From Iris pallida (taxonomy: Eukaryota; Streptophyta; Magnoliopsida; Asparagales; Iridaceae): a DNA stretch of 64,000 nucleotides. Positions 9,605 through 34,109 of the stretch are shown here, one piece after another (the stretch's first letter is position 1; each line of letters begins with the position of its first letter). The notes beneath the pieces are model-generated. The model saw only the letters and a program-made list of their open reading frames with translations, was not told where the DNA came from and searched no databases. The stretch lies in the NCBI GenBank assembly GCA_029216955.1, contig JANAVB010033217.1, positions 2,119,059 to 2,183,058 on the forward strand, read 5' to 3'. The translations under genes were made by a program, and so were the position numbers.

Positions 9605-10367
9605 TTCTTCGTTGACGCACAAAGAGGAGAGAGAGAAGGGATTGTTGGTTGAAGTCGAGATCCAGTGGGCGGTGCCAAATTCTCTTATTTTCCTTCTCTT
9701 TTCTCTCTCTCTCTCTCTCTCTCTGCATAAATATATTCATTTTACTATTCTCCCCTTCTCGATCATCTCCGTCGATCGATCGATCGAGGTGTGTAGACTC
9801 TGATAACTTGTTTCGTTCTTTTTTCGATTTGTTTGGGTCGTTTTATGGATTTTTCTGAGCATTTTAGGGTTTATTTTGGTATAGATCGGAACTTCTTTTT
9901 TTTTTTCCTTCCTTGGATTGATTTTTTTTAATTTTTTGTTGTACTACTGTTTCTAATCAGCATTTTGTTGGTACTAATTAACTGCCATTTTTTGTTTTCG
10001 TGGTGTAGAGATCCTGTCGGCTTCGTCGCCAAATCCTCTATTTCCATAAATTATTCTTTTCCGAGATTTTTTGGTTTTTTTAATCAAGATTTATAGGGGT
10101 TTATTTGGTAGGGATTGGTAATCTTTGGATTAGTGGTTCTAGTCAGCATTTTGTTTGTTGCTATTAATAGAACGGCCATTTTTGTTTTCTTTCGTGCAGC
10201 GGATCGAGACGAACAGACCTGTTACTATTACTCCCCCATTCTTATCCGGTCTGATCTCCTCCTTTTGGCCGGATCTGGTACAAACCCTAGAAAAACACCA
10301 CAAAAAAGAGGAATAAAAATCCCACCTTTATTCGATTCTCCCTCCTCCTCCTCCTCCTCCTTCCACC
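9605..10367 (+). promoter_or_regulatory. GLT1 5' UTR with leader intron
   Basis: The leader contains a (CT)n tract at about 9,703-9,725 and a GATCGATCGATC run, then a good donor (GATCGAG|GTGTGTAG, intron from 9,789). The matching acceptor is TTTCGTGCAG|C at 10,199, giving a 411-bp T-rich intron; an alternative acceptor lies at about 10,008. A telo-box-like AAACCCTAG is at about 10,281 and a CTC-repeat tract comes just before the start codon. Leader introns often raise expression of plant genes. Confidence 0.6.
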
Positions 10368-24244
<13,877 letters not shown>

Positions 24245-24545
24245 ACAAAAGGATGCAGGTATCTGAAAGTATATATAGAACGAGTTTCAAAGGTTTAAAT
24301 ACATAGAAGAACGTATATATACTAGGGTGGGAGTCTAACTTACAGGTTGGTTGATTGGCGGGGTGATGTACAAGGAGATGCCAGCGGTGTGAAAGATAAA
24401 TTGTTGCCGAGTAGTTCTTGGAAGTTTTCTTTTTCTTTCCTCTCATCTTAAGTTGGGTAACCGGTGTTTCTTTTTTGTCCAATGTTTGCCGTGTATTCGT
24501 GGTTAAATGTAATGAATAATGTACAGTTGTCTTGTATTGCAAATA
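24245..24545 (+). other. GLT1 3' UTR (approximate)
   Basis: After the TAA stop the sequence becomes AT/GT-rich, with AATGAATAATGTA near 24,510 and AATAAGAATT near 24,541 as plausible polyadenylation signals. The exact cleavage site cannot be seen. Confidence 0.45.
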
Positions 24546-25253
24546 AGAATTAGTTGATTGCTGTTGAAATAGTGTTTTGTGAGAGTTGCTCAACTTCAGA
24601 ATGCTGGAGAAACTTGGGTGAACCAGGAATATCATTTTAGTTCTTATTATATACGACACAGTTTCTTGTGATTCCAACGAAATAGCCATAAACTTGCTCT
24701 CACCAGTAGTATTGCTCTTGGTCACGATCAATGTAAGACCAACACCTTCATAAAGCTGAAAAATGTGAAATGATAGTAAAGCCTCGTCATTTTTAGTTTG
24801 GTTTCTTAGGCTGCTCTTTTGTCTATGCCATTTTTTGGAAATTACTTGGGGGCACCACCGTAAGTGATGGGGCCTATTACATGATAGGGGATATCACGCT
24901 TAGGTTGTAAAAGTGTTGGGGGATATCACATAATTTGTTGGGGGACATCACACTTTCAAACACCCATATCTTATTCTCTCTTCCTCTTCCTCCTGCACAA
25001 ATTCTTCTCCCTCATGTAATCGCTTGTTCTTACAACATCTCTTGCAATCTCTTGCTCATCTAAGATAACAAAGTAAATCTTCTGTCTCTTCATTTCTATT
25101 TTTAGGTCTTTGAACACAACAATTTTTAGGTTTTTTTTGGTATTTCAATTAATGTATGCTTGTATTTGTATCTTTCAAACACCATTATTGATAATTGATT
25201 GCTAGAATCCTGGCAGTTCTAAGACAAATAGTTATATAGAGTTATATATCTCT
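24546..25253. other. Intergenic DNA with GGGGGATATCAC repeats
   Basis: No gene. Between 24,838 and 24,955 the motif GGGG(G)A(T/C)ATCAC recurs three times. A CT-rich stretch at 24,970-25,090 resembles a leader of the PMD gene downstream. Confidence 0.45.
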
Positions 25254-25379
25254 CTGTCTTAGGACTGTCATTATTCTGACAGTCCTAACAATAGTCAGGA
25301 CTATCTGTCTTAGAACTGCCAGATTCTGGCATTCTTGACTATTGTTAGGACTGCTATAATCATGGCAGTCTTAAGACAG
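25254..25379 (+). repeat. Near-perfect hairpin with 46-nt arms
   Basis: Arm 25,254-25,299 pairs with arm 25,334-25,379 around a 34-nt loop. Of 46 positions, 39 match as Watson-Crick pairs and four more as G-U wobbles, leaving three true mismatches. An 18-base block (CAGTCCTAACAATAGTCA) is perfect. A second inverted pair (about 25,205-25,226 with 25,306-25,327, core GGCAGTTCTAAGACA) overlaps it, so the locus is a cluster of inverted copies of one CTGTCTTAG.ACTG.CA motif. It could be a MITE or a small-RNA precursor; the shape is precursor-like but expression is unknown. Confidence 0.7.
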
Positions 25380-25468
25380 AGTTATTTAGTGATGAATATC
25401 ACCCAAGCTTCGAAGCATAAATACATAATATTATAAAAATATTACTTTTTTGTGCATTCGTGAAACTC

Positions 25469-27018
25469 ATGTTGAATAAAAGAAAAGGAAGCCCTCAACC
25501 GCGTCGGAGCGTAGAGCGCGACAAGCGCAACGTACAAGTACCGCTAAACATAACAGAGGTGACAACTACCTCTCCAGGTATATCACTTTGATCGTGTACA
25601 GTCAAAACACGTATCATTCATCTCCTACTACAACTTCTGATGAAAACGAACAAAGAATGCCGAATGATGGCTCCGACCTTCTAAAGAGACTCGTCCACAT
25701 GGTTGCTATGAGGACCATATTGCCTATAGGATATGTAACGTAAATGCAAGTATATTATGTTATGATTTTCTATTTTTAAAAAAATTAATTTGTTAGTTTT
25801 AATCTTATTTCATGTATCTATTTTTCAGGAGACTAGACAAATACTACGAGTTATTTACCATGGAAAGAAGTGTCAGACATGGGGTTTCGACAACTTGGAC
25901 GACGTCGTCAAGGACAAATTTCACCCACCAGTATACAATTTCTAGCTAAGTACTCGTATTGTCAGTTGGACGATGCACTACTATCTGCATTCGTCGAACA
26001 GTAGCATTCGAAGATGAATACCTTCCATCTCCTATGTGGGGAGATGACAATTACCATAGACGATGCCCACCATATGAGAACCGAAAGAATGGCACAATGA
26101 GCTCGTGAAACGGGTTGGGAAATGCTTGGGAGTTGAGCAGAATCAGTTAATGACCCTTCCAGACTCCAAAAAGTCATACGGTCTTCCATTAAAATATTTG
26201 GAAGACAAGATAAATGATACAAAGCCAAAGGATGATGATGACATGGACTCGATGATGTACTATGAGGTCCGTGAATATATGATGTTCATCCTAGGGGGTG
26301 TCGACATTTCAACAAGTCCAAAACGTCTACACATGCGAAATATATTTGGAACCTCAAAAACAGCTCCCACTTGGATGCAATCTCTTTGGGAAGTTGTATA
26401 CTGTCATTCCTTTACCATGAGCTTGGGGCTACATCCCACAAAGGATCAAGAACAGTACGGTCTGCATGACTATTTTGCATGTACATCAACTTTACCTTCA
26501 CTCTAATGTTATTGTGATATTGTGTTATTGCTATTTTTAAATGTGATATTTATTGTCTATGTATAGGCATGAATATACAAACACTTCCTTACTCCCAAGC
26601 GAGCTTCTCTCAATAAAGATTATGACGAGTCTCTCCCTAGGATGTGTAGATGGAGGGCCAATAAGCAAAATGCGAAACTTCCGCATACATTGGTCGCCCT
26701 AAATATTACACTCGACGATATTTCAAAAAAATAGGTTATTGACCACTCTTAATTTACTTTCACCCTCGTGTACTTAATTTAATATGAAACTTCATGTAAT
26801 TTATTTTTTGATAGTTTGGAATCCATATATGGATCTACGAGGCACTATCCGTCCTATTTGACCTGTGTCTCTATTCCATGGTCTGATCAGCTGCCACGAG
26901 ATCGAGGAATCATACATGCCTGAAAGAGTACTTTGCCAGTTCTCTATGTACAGACGATACCCACATGTTTTTTGAAAATGGTGTCAGCAACCCCAAGAGG
27001 AAAAAGCTATTAAATTAT
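25469..27018 (+). pseudogene. Plant mobile domain (PMD, MAIN/MAIL1-type) gene relic
   Basis: A start at 25,469 (MLNKRKGSPQPRRS) opens a degenerate coding region. Segments in shifting frames match the PMD family: LDDALLSAFVE then MNTFHLLCGEMTITIDDAHH (about 25,960-26,075), YEVREYMMFILGGVDIS (about 26,260-26,315), YDESLPRMCRWRANKQ (about 26,620-26,665), and a tail with MPERVLCQFSMYRRYPHVF (about 26,915-26,970). PMD proteins occur as host genes and inside Mutator- and gypsy-type elements. Several in-frame stops and frameshifts show it is dead. It is cut at its 3' end by the LTR-type repeat starting at 27,020. Confidence 0.75.
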
Positions 27019-27019
27019 G

Positions 27020-28205
27020 TGTCACGTCCAAAATCAGAATACTGGAGAGCGGAGACGAACCAGGCCAGCTACGTATATCAGAGTACTCTAGTACCCCGAG
27101 ATACGGTCACAACTGTATAGACATGGGGGTTATCTAAACAAACCAACGGTCAATACTAGGTCAATCAATCCTAGGTATCTCAATTATAGGCAATCAAGTA
27201 AAGTACAAGAAGTATAATTATCAGATATAAAATAGTAAAGCGTCCTAAACTATGTATACATAGATAATCATGGAGTTAGTAATATGAAATGAAGAATTAG
27301 CAAGAGTTAATAGTCATACATGATCAGCTCTAGCTATAGTTTAGTATAACACAAATCATGTTTATGGATAGAAGTCAAGTCCATAATACGAGCTAATTAA
27401 ACACGTGCTCGGAGGCAAAGCATCAAAAAAATATGTATAGATACTAGTGGGTAAAGAAAGGAAAACCCACTCAGGTAATCTGGTGCTCCTGGTGATCACC
27501 ATCCAGTGGAAGATGTCATGAGTGACCCGCTCCCTGATAATCGAGTTCGAGTACATGGCGAAGTCCAGCCTACGACGCGGTATCGACGATATGCTGTTTA
27601 TATCTCACAATAAATCCTCAACTAATACTAGTATCATGAATGTAACATATACTCAATCATAGCAACACTAAAGGAAGATTTGAGCATAGAAAGATAAATT
27701 AAATAAAAATCAAATCACAACGTTACAAGTCTGAATCCATAATTATTCCTACAACCAAAATAAGGTTTATCCGGAGACTAATCCAATCCAACTACTAGGA
27801 AATAAACTAAAGCATATGCTAAAAGAAATAAATCCTAGATCCCTCCAGGAATTATATCATGGTCCATGAGTATCGAGAATGACATCAGCTATATCGACTT
27901 CCAATGGTCCATAATGAGAAGAGTGTCATCATCATCCTCTCCTAAAATGTTCAATGACCCAGTAAGGGTCGGAGAAAGTACAACTATGCAATAATGTATC
28001 TCAACACAAAATAAAGTCAAAAAGATAAGATACAGTGGAAAAATAACATTAAGGAGAACATGGTATATAAACTAACATGGTATAACCTAGAGCATGTGAT
28101 AAACAATAAGCATGTACAAGAAAACTAAAGAACATGTATAACATGACTACTGAATAATGAACATATACAACAAGACTAATTGGACAATGTGGATGATCTA
28201 TATGT
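27020..28205 (-). mobile_element. Host LTR-type repeat, segment A1
   Basis: Starts TGTCACGTCC, an LTR-style edge related to the inverted edge at 53,936 (GACGTGACA), and runs to the GAG target duplication of the Pack-CACTA element. It is non-coding, AT-rich and full of ACATG and CATGTA words. Matching target duplications show that this segment, 34,107-36,238 and 50,652-53,936 were one continuous sequence before the DNA transposons inserted. It may be the non-coding part of a gypsy-type retrotransposon. Confidence 0.5.
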
Positions 28206-28689
28206 GAGCACTACAACAAAAAAACCCTTTTAATGACGGCTAAAAAGCGTCATTAATGACAAACCATGACGCTTTTTTTTCTTTCAAAGCAACCGTTATG
28301 AAAACGGGTGTTATAAATATTTTTTAAAAGCGTTATAAAAAAACCGTCATGAATAGTTTCTATAAAAGCGTTATGAATATTTAATATATAGTGCACAATT
28401 CAGGACTTTTGTAAAACGTTATGAATAGATAATATGTATAGGCTCAATGCAGCACATTTATAACACTTTATACTATTCAAATTAGCATATTTATAACGCA
28501 CTATACTGCACATTATATATTACATTCCAAAAACTTAACATTATATATCACCATCTTTATTACATTTCTCAAAATAGAGTACATATCAACATCTTCATTA
28601 CATTCTCAAAATAGAATATCCAAATACATATATATATTTACAACTATCAAAATTGTCCACATCAAAACTTGGCCACATAACCAATAATC

Positions 28690-29754
28690 ATAAAAGATCA
28701 ACGACAGCCGAAACACCAGTGAAATAATCCTGAAAAAAAGAAAAGACAACCAAATCAGTCCATATAATTGTCAGGCCTAAAAATCAAATCTAATCATGAA
28801 ATATCAAGAGAAAGGAGTAAAACAAACTAGGTCATGATAGGGATCAGGTATTTGTCCCATATCTGGAGCAAGCTTGACAGAATAATCGCTTAGAAAAGAG
28901 TTTTCATGAAAATGGGAACAATCATAACATTATATAGAAATCATAAAAAACTATTGCAGAGATTTTGAAAGAAAAAAAAAACCAATTCCAACGACGCCAA
29001 TGCCTTTAAAAGGAAAGAAATAGAACAGTATCCTGAAGGAATGAGGACGTTTCGATTTTCTTTACCATCTATCAAAATAAACACAATATAAAGGTATAGT
29101 TGGGGAAAGAAGCTAGCAACAGAACAGTTATCCTGCGTCCCAGCAACAACCACAATATAAAAGTATATTTTACAGATGATTATGTTTTATGTGTTCAATG
29201 GTTCAAAAACATCATTAATGGGACCAAATTAATTTAATTAGAGCAAATTGGCCTCTATATATGCACCACCAAATAATGAGTACCTGGTATAAAGAAATAA
29301 ACAAAGACCATGTTTCTTCCACAAATTAAAGATTAACAGGCAGATTACTAGACAAAGCCCTACATAACTCAAACATAGCATGCTCTAAAAGGCTTTGTAA
29401 AAAGCTTGAACCAGAACAAGCAAACTATACTGAGTCCCTCAAACCAAAATGTTCCAAGTCCTAGAAAGGGTTCAATGCAACAAAATATTACTTTCTTATA
29501 TCTCAATTATGTTTAGCATGATCACCAATGTCAAAATTACTTTCAATATATTCTCACCCTCTTTGGAGCCTAAACATGGGTGAGCTATATCCGACAAGAG
29601 TGTCAAATGAATAATTGTGCCTAATACGTGCCGTATACGGATACAGTCCTCCCAATGTGTATCCATGTAACAAAATGGATGATCAAAGTGGAGGAGCACT
29701 TTCACAATGCTTAATGATCTTCAATAGCCTTGAAGATGAAGGAAAATTAACTTA
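28690..29754. other. Pack-CACTA interior, unassigned
   Basis: No recognised gene. On the minus strand a polypyrimidine acceptor (TTTTTTTTCAG) near 28,730 precedes a short open stretch reading DYFTGVSAVVDL, which could be one more captured exon. The remainder is AT-rich, with a GTATCCGTATACGGCACGT block near 29,630 like the motif array at 280-1,330. Confidence 0.35.
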
Positions 29755-31948
29755 TGTCACGACCCGATCCCAAATTGTTGGGTCGAATCGGATCATGCCC
29801 AGCCTGCACCATTGTGAGACAGCGGCAGTAAGCTGTTTCTATTTGCAGGTAATATCAACAACATCTATACATTTGTCACAACTCGAATATACGAAAGTTT
29901 AAAACTTTTAATATTCAACAAAGATAAGTACAACTGGAAATGAAAGTACTGAAATAAAGTACTGAATTTAAAATCTACAAACTCCAATACAATAAAACTA
30001 GATAACTGGAAAACAACTAACTAAACGGTCGGCTCATCGGCCTCAGGTTCTGCATCCTCCAAGAGGGACTCTGGCAACACCACAGGATATAATATCGGGT
30101 TATAGTAGCTATTGTACAATAGCTCAGCATCATCAACATCACCTATTGGGGGGATCCAGTCAGGAAAGGAGCAAGTACGAGTACATAATCCGACATTCTA
30201 AATAATAATGGAAAGATGTAATTTTAAACAGTTAAAATACTTTGAATAATATTTTCCAGCAATTTTTAGCAATTCAGTATTTAAAACAATGTGATTTGAA
30301 TAGGTAACGTCTATGACCGGCTTGGGTTGTACAATAGCATCCTAGCGATGCGATACGGCTTATCTCCGTGTGTAAGAGGGGTAAGCTCGTATAATAATGC
30401 AATATGAGGGTATTGGTCATAAATGCTACACTACTCCCCCAATATCCCCACAATCAATAATCGAACTCAAGGAGAGAGTTCCGTGTAGCAATGTGGTTTA
30501 AGCATGCAACATGACAATTACTAAATAAAATACAAAAAAACATAACCGTAACTTGCCTTTGTTTAATGACTAGATTGGGATGTCAGCGTCGGAAAGGAAG
30601 TCAAGTACGTCCTCGAAATCCTACAGTTGAGAATCCTGACTTAGAAACATAGATGAGCCAAATCTAGGTTTGCTAGTTGCAATTTCTAGAAACAGACCCT
30701 AGTCAGATTTTAAGTTATTTAATTAATCTAACGAAATCCGTCTAACGTCGTAAACTATATTGGTTATCAATTTACGGAATAACCGATTACTGATTTATTG
30801 GAGAAAATAGCAATTACACTTTAATTGGCAAGTCTTTGTATTTTTATAATATATATAAAACTAAGTGGTCTTTTAAGTGAGAAAACATGAAGTTGTTTAA
30901 ATTATTAGGAATCTTTATTCATTAACTTAATATGAGAAAATCTTATTAATTTTGTACAAAATAATTAATATCCAATTATAATTTATACGTCTAGCTACGC
31001 AAATAACAAACTCAGAAAAGAAATAGAAAATCTAAGCTACACAATACAGGGCCACAGAAAAATAAAGGAAAACTGGGCTTATGCCCTTACAACAAATTAA
31101 TTAAATTAAATTAATAAGGCTGAGGCGAGCTCTGAGTGCCGTGAAGCGGTCTAAACAGAAGGCCGAGGCCCTGCACCCAAGATACTAAAACCAGTAACAA
31201 GTTCTAAAAATAAAACATAATATAATTTAAATATAAATTATAGAAAATGGGCGTCTCAGACTGGGTCATGCAATCTCATGTTGCTGGCTAACGCCTCAAC
31301 GTACAGGAAATCCTGTAGCGTTTGCGTGTCGCCGAGGCTCATTCGACCGATACGGTCGTCGCCTGAGGGATACGGAAACCAATAAAACCAACACTTAAAA
31401 CCAATCAGGAAACCAATTAATAAACCGTTTGCAAAGACCAGGATTTTAGAAATAGGTTTTGATATACAAAAATTACTGAACATTATAAAATACTATTTTG
31501 AAATACTTTTACGAAAATTTGGGCAGCACCTCCTATGTAACTAGGACGACCTAGCCACATAGGCGGTACAAAACCCACACCAACAACAACCCAAAATACC
31601 AAACAGCACCCAAAATCACACCACCCAAATACCAATCTCGAAAGCCACCAAGGAAAGTAATAGCCTAAGATACAAACACACAGACATAAATCCCAAGCAA
31701 TAACCAACCCAAGGGATTAAACCATAACACACAAAATAATACCCAAACCCAAAAAAAATAATCCACAGCATCATAGGAATCGAAACTAATGAAGTAACCA
31801 ACAGAACCAAAGTGAATCCGAACCGCGCACGACACGTATCCCTAAGCAACTAATTAAGCCGATCCCCATGACGGGGTCGGGACAGGCAGCACTCAAAGAT
31901 CAATAATTAATTTTAAAAAAATAATATTTTCCTGATCCGACTATTATT

Positions 31949-31979
<31 letters not shown>

Positions 31980-32072
31980 TAATATTAATAATAATAGTAA
32001 AAATAATAACTAAACTAAGCTGCAAATATAGGATCCAATAATTAATCTAAATTCCAGAAAGCGGGTTTCACA
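29755..32072. mobile_element. LTR-like insertion inside the Pack-CACTA element
   Basis: Begins TGTCACGACCC and ends GGGTTTCACA, i.e. TG...CA edges of LTR style, and separates the captured katanin exons from the left half of the element. The flanking pentamers ACTTA and TCTAA agree at only three of five positions, so the target duplication is unproven. Non-coding, with an (ATA/TAA)n tract at about 31,945-31,990 and a GGGTCGG motif near 31,875. Probably a solo LTR. Confidence 0.45.
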
Positions 32073-32160
32073 TCTAAATATACTAAAATGATAATAAACA
32101 GAAGATGAATGACGAGTCAATTAAAAGACAGGTAAGAGCAGGCTGAGAACTGAAACATAC

Positions 32161-32859
32161 AATTTTCGTCGTTGTAACTTGTACTTGGTTCTGGTAACTG
32201 ACTCATTCCAAACTTTCCTGACCCAACACATCTAGAATCATCTACATTGCTGTCACCAGCAGTCGTTGGTCGATCTACACCGTTGGCAGGAGAAATGAAA
32301 TCCTGGTTACTTTATTTGCAGAAAATGAAACAAAAATATATGAAAAAGTTGGTACCAACGTTTCTTGTGTCTTGAGCCACAGTATTCCAGTAGCAAAAAT
32401 AAAAAAAACTTACATGTTGCAGGCTTTGCCTCCTTAACTACAGGTTCTGAATTTTGTGAAACTGACAATCTCCCCATGCCAACCTTTATGGTGTTGTCAC
32501 CTTGCAAGTTCAAATTACCATTTGTAGTAGATTTTGATTCCGAACGAGTACCTGATCTTCCAATACTAGCAACCGTATATGGCTCAATCTGTTGCAATAG
32601 AAAGGTCAGGTATATAAAGCATCATCAACTTTCTAAATTTACATTTTAGTATCAAACTTATATTCCTTAGCATGACAATGAACATGCTAGTAAATAGAGG
32701 AAATTTGAAGCATACCAAGACATCCACAACCCATACTCCAACACAACTTTGATTGTAAGAGCACCCTAGAAGTTTTCCCTCGTGTATATTCATATCCGAC
32801 AATCTAGACCATCCTACATCTACAGAATCACGACATCTCACTGGTTCCCATGACAAAAC
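32161..32859 (-). pseudogene. KTN80: Captured katanin p80 (KTN80) gene fragment
   Basis: Katanin p80 is the WD40 regulatory subunit of the microtubule-severing enzyme. Exon A (32,716-32,859, 48 codons) encodes a segment with VLSWEPVRC, VDVGWSRLSD, HEGKLLGCSYNQ and VGVWVVD, characteristic of the last WD40 blade of plant KTN80. Exon B (32,414-32,588) continues with IEPY and GRLSVSQNSEP from the following linker. A third possible exon (32,161-32,302) lies between a good acceptor and donor but does not join B in frame. Introns are retained with GT-AG ends, so the capture was from genomic DNA, not cDNA. The rest of WD40 and the C-terminal con80 domain are absent, so it cannot be functional katanin. 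Confidence 0.8.
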
Positions 32860-32954
32860 CTAGAGACCAACATGCATACAATTCATACATGTGCAAAAAA
32901 GGATGGTGAATGTACTATGCAGCATCTTATGATAGAGTAAGGATGCTTACAATT

Positions 32955-33481
32955 TTGGTGGTGTCTGAAATAAGCATCCTCCTGCCCCCGCACGCCGACA
33001 CCACCGTCACCTTCGACTTCCTCGGCGGCGACTGCCTTATCACCAGGTACCACCATCCCGTGGTCGTCCACCCCGTACTCGTACAGCACCCCGTCGTCCC
33101 GGAGCTCCACGTCGTTGTCGTCCCCCGCGAACAGTGCGATCCTCCCCACGGGGATGCGCTCTGACTCCGCGATCCTCTCCCTGAGCCGACAGATGGGCTG
33201 GGTCGTGGCGTCGTGCACCAGGGTGAGCTCCCTCACCGGAGGCGGGGAGGCGATGCGGACGTACAGCTGGAGCATGAAGGGCGTGGCGGTGTCCGGCTCG
33301 ACATCGAGGCGGACGATGGAGCAGTCTGCAGCATCATCTCGCCGTCGAAGAAGAGGATCTGGCAGGCAAGGGGGAATCCCAGGGACTTCTGGATCTTCTT
33401 CTTGAGCTCGAGGAGTGTGCCGAGCGGCTCCATCTCTACGCCGAAGTGCCTTCCTTTTGATGTCTCAACGATCACCTCCAT
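32955..33481 (-). pseudogene. Captured ubiquitin-like-domain gene fragment
   Basis: Begins MEVIVETSKGRHFGVE and continues through LLELKKKIQKSLGFPLACQ and LFFDGE, the first half of a ubiquitin fold (the I44-region pattern of plant UBL proteins). After a frame break near 33,340 the reading continues with CSIVRLDVEP and then a second ubiquitin-like repeat (LQLYVRI, LRERIAESERIPVGR, LFAGDDNDVELRDDGVL, YEYGVDDHGMV). Very GC-rich and therefore unlike the AT-rich element around it. The 3' end meets a splice donor-like TTGTAAGC near 32,955. It lies directly downstream of the VPS18 piece. Frame loss argues for a dead fragment. Confidence 0.7.
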
Positions 33482-33577
33482 TGCTAACTAATTTCTTTGA
33501 ATTAAACATAGGGAAGAGGAAAAATTAACGGAAAGAGGGGAGGGGGTGGGAAATTAGGGTTAGGTTTTGGGACGGAC

Positions 33578-33893
33578 CGAAGGAGTCGTCGAGGCTGAAG
33601 TCGTGGCGGATGATCCAGCCCTTGCTGGTGCCGAGGATGATGACGTCGTTGCCGGAGGCCATGGAGGTGATGGTGCCGCGCCCCTGACGGCGTTGCGCTC
33701 GAGGGGGTCGACGGAGAAGAGGGCGCCGGAGGCCCCGTCGGAGTCCATGGCGGAGGGGATCGGACGGATGGATTGGTGGAGAAACCCTAAACCTAACCCT
33801 AGGCCTGGACGCTGGACCGAACCCTAATTCTGAGCATGGGAGCAGAGGAAGAGGAAGAGGAAGAGGAAGAGGAGGAGGAGAGGAGACCTTCAT
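33578..33893 (-). pseudogene. VPS18: Captured VPS18 5' UTR and first coding segment
   Basis: VPS18 is a core subunit of the HOPS/CORVET vacuolar tethering complexes. The original start at 33,748 gives MDSDGASGALFSVDPLERNA, and the next frame gives TSMASGNDVIILGTSKGWI and RHDFSLDDSF, matching the N-terminal beta-propeller of plant VPS18. A single missing C near 33,680 separates the two frames. The preceding 145 bp look like its native leader, with a telo-box AAACCCTAA near 33,783. Only the first 60 or so residues are present; the sequence then passes directly into the ubiquitin-like gene leader. Confidence 0.8.
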
Positions 33894-34109
33894 TTTCGAA
33901 CGCTTAGTATTAATAAGTTTGCAAAATATTACAAGTTTGCCACCGCTCTAAAATATTAACAACGCTTTGTTTTAAAAACGTTATAAAAAGCCCAGAATTA
34001 GCCCAAACCGTCATAGAAAAAAGGTATTTCGAATTATAACGCTTAGGTATCAGGCGTCATCAATACGTCTTATCGAGCGTTATTAATAGGCCTTTTTGTT
34101 GTAGTGGAG

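Larger units (their letters stand above)
28206..34109. mobile_element. Pack-CACTA element 1 (5,898 bp) with GAG target duplication
   Basis: The element proper is 28,209-34,106. Both ends read CACTACAACAAAAA inward and are flanked by exact 3-bp GAG duplications (28,206-28,208 and 34,107-34,109), the signature of CACTA (En/Spm) elements. The subterminal 150-250 bp at both ends carry repeated GCGTTAT, AACCGTCAT and GCGTCAT words in both orientations, the usual transposase-binding arrays. There is no transposase gene. Instead it holds, all on the minus strand, fragments of VPS18, a ubiquitin-like-domain gene and the katanin p80 gene, plus an LTR-like insertion at 29,755-32,072. Confidence 0.9.

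Noticed and set aside
29755..32072. A complete LTR retrotransposon inside the Pack-CACTA
   Set aside because: No second LTR, no gag or pol, and the flanking pentamers do not match; kept only as an LTR-like insertion.
33775..33800. Interstitial telomere repeat (AAACCCTAAACCTAACCC)
   Set aside because: Only about two units, inside the captured VPS18 leader; it fits a telo-box, a normal plant promoter element.
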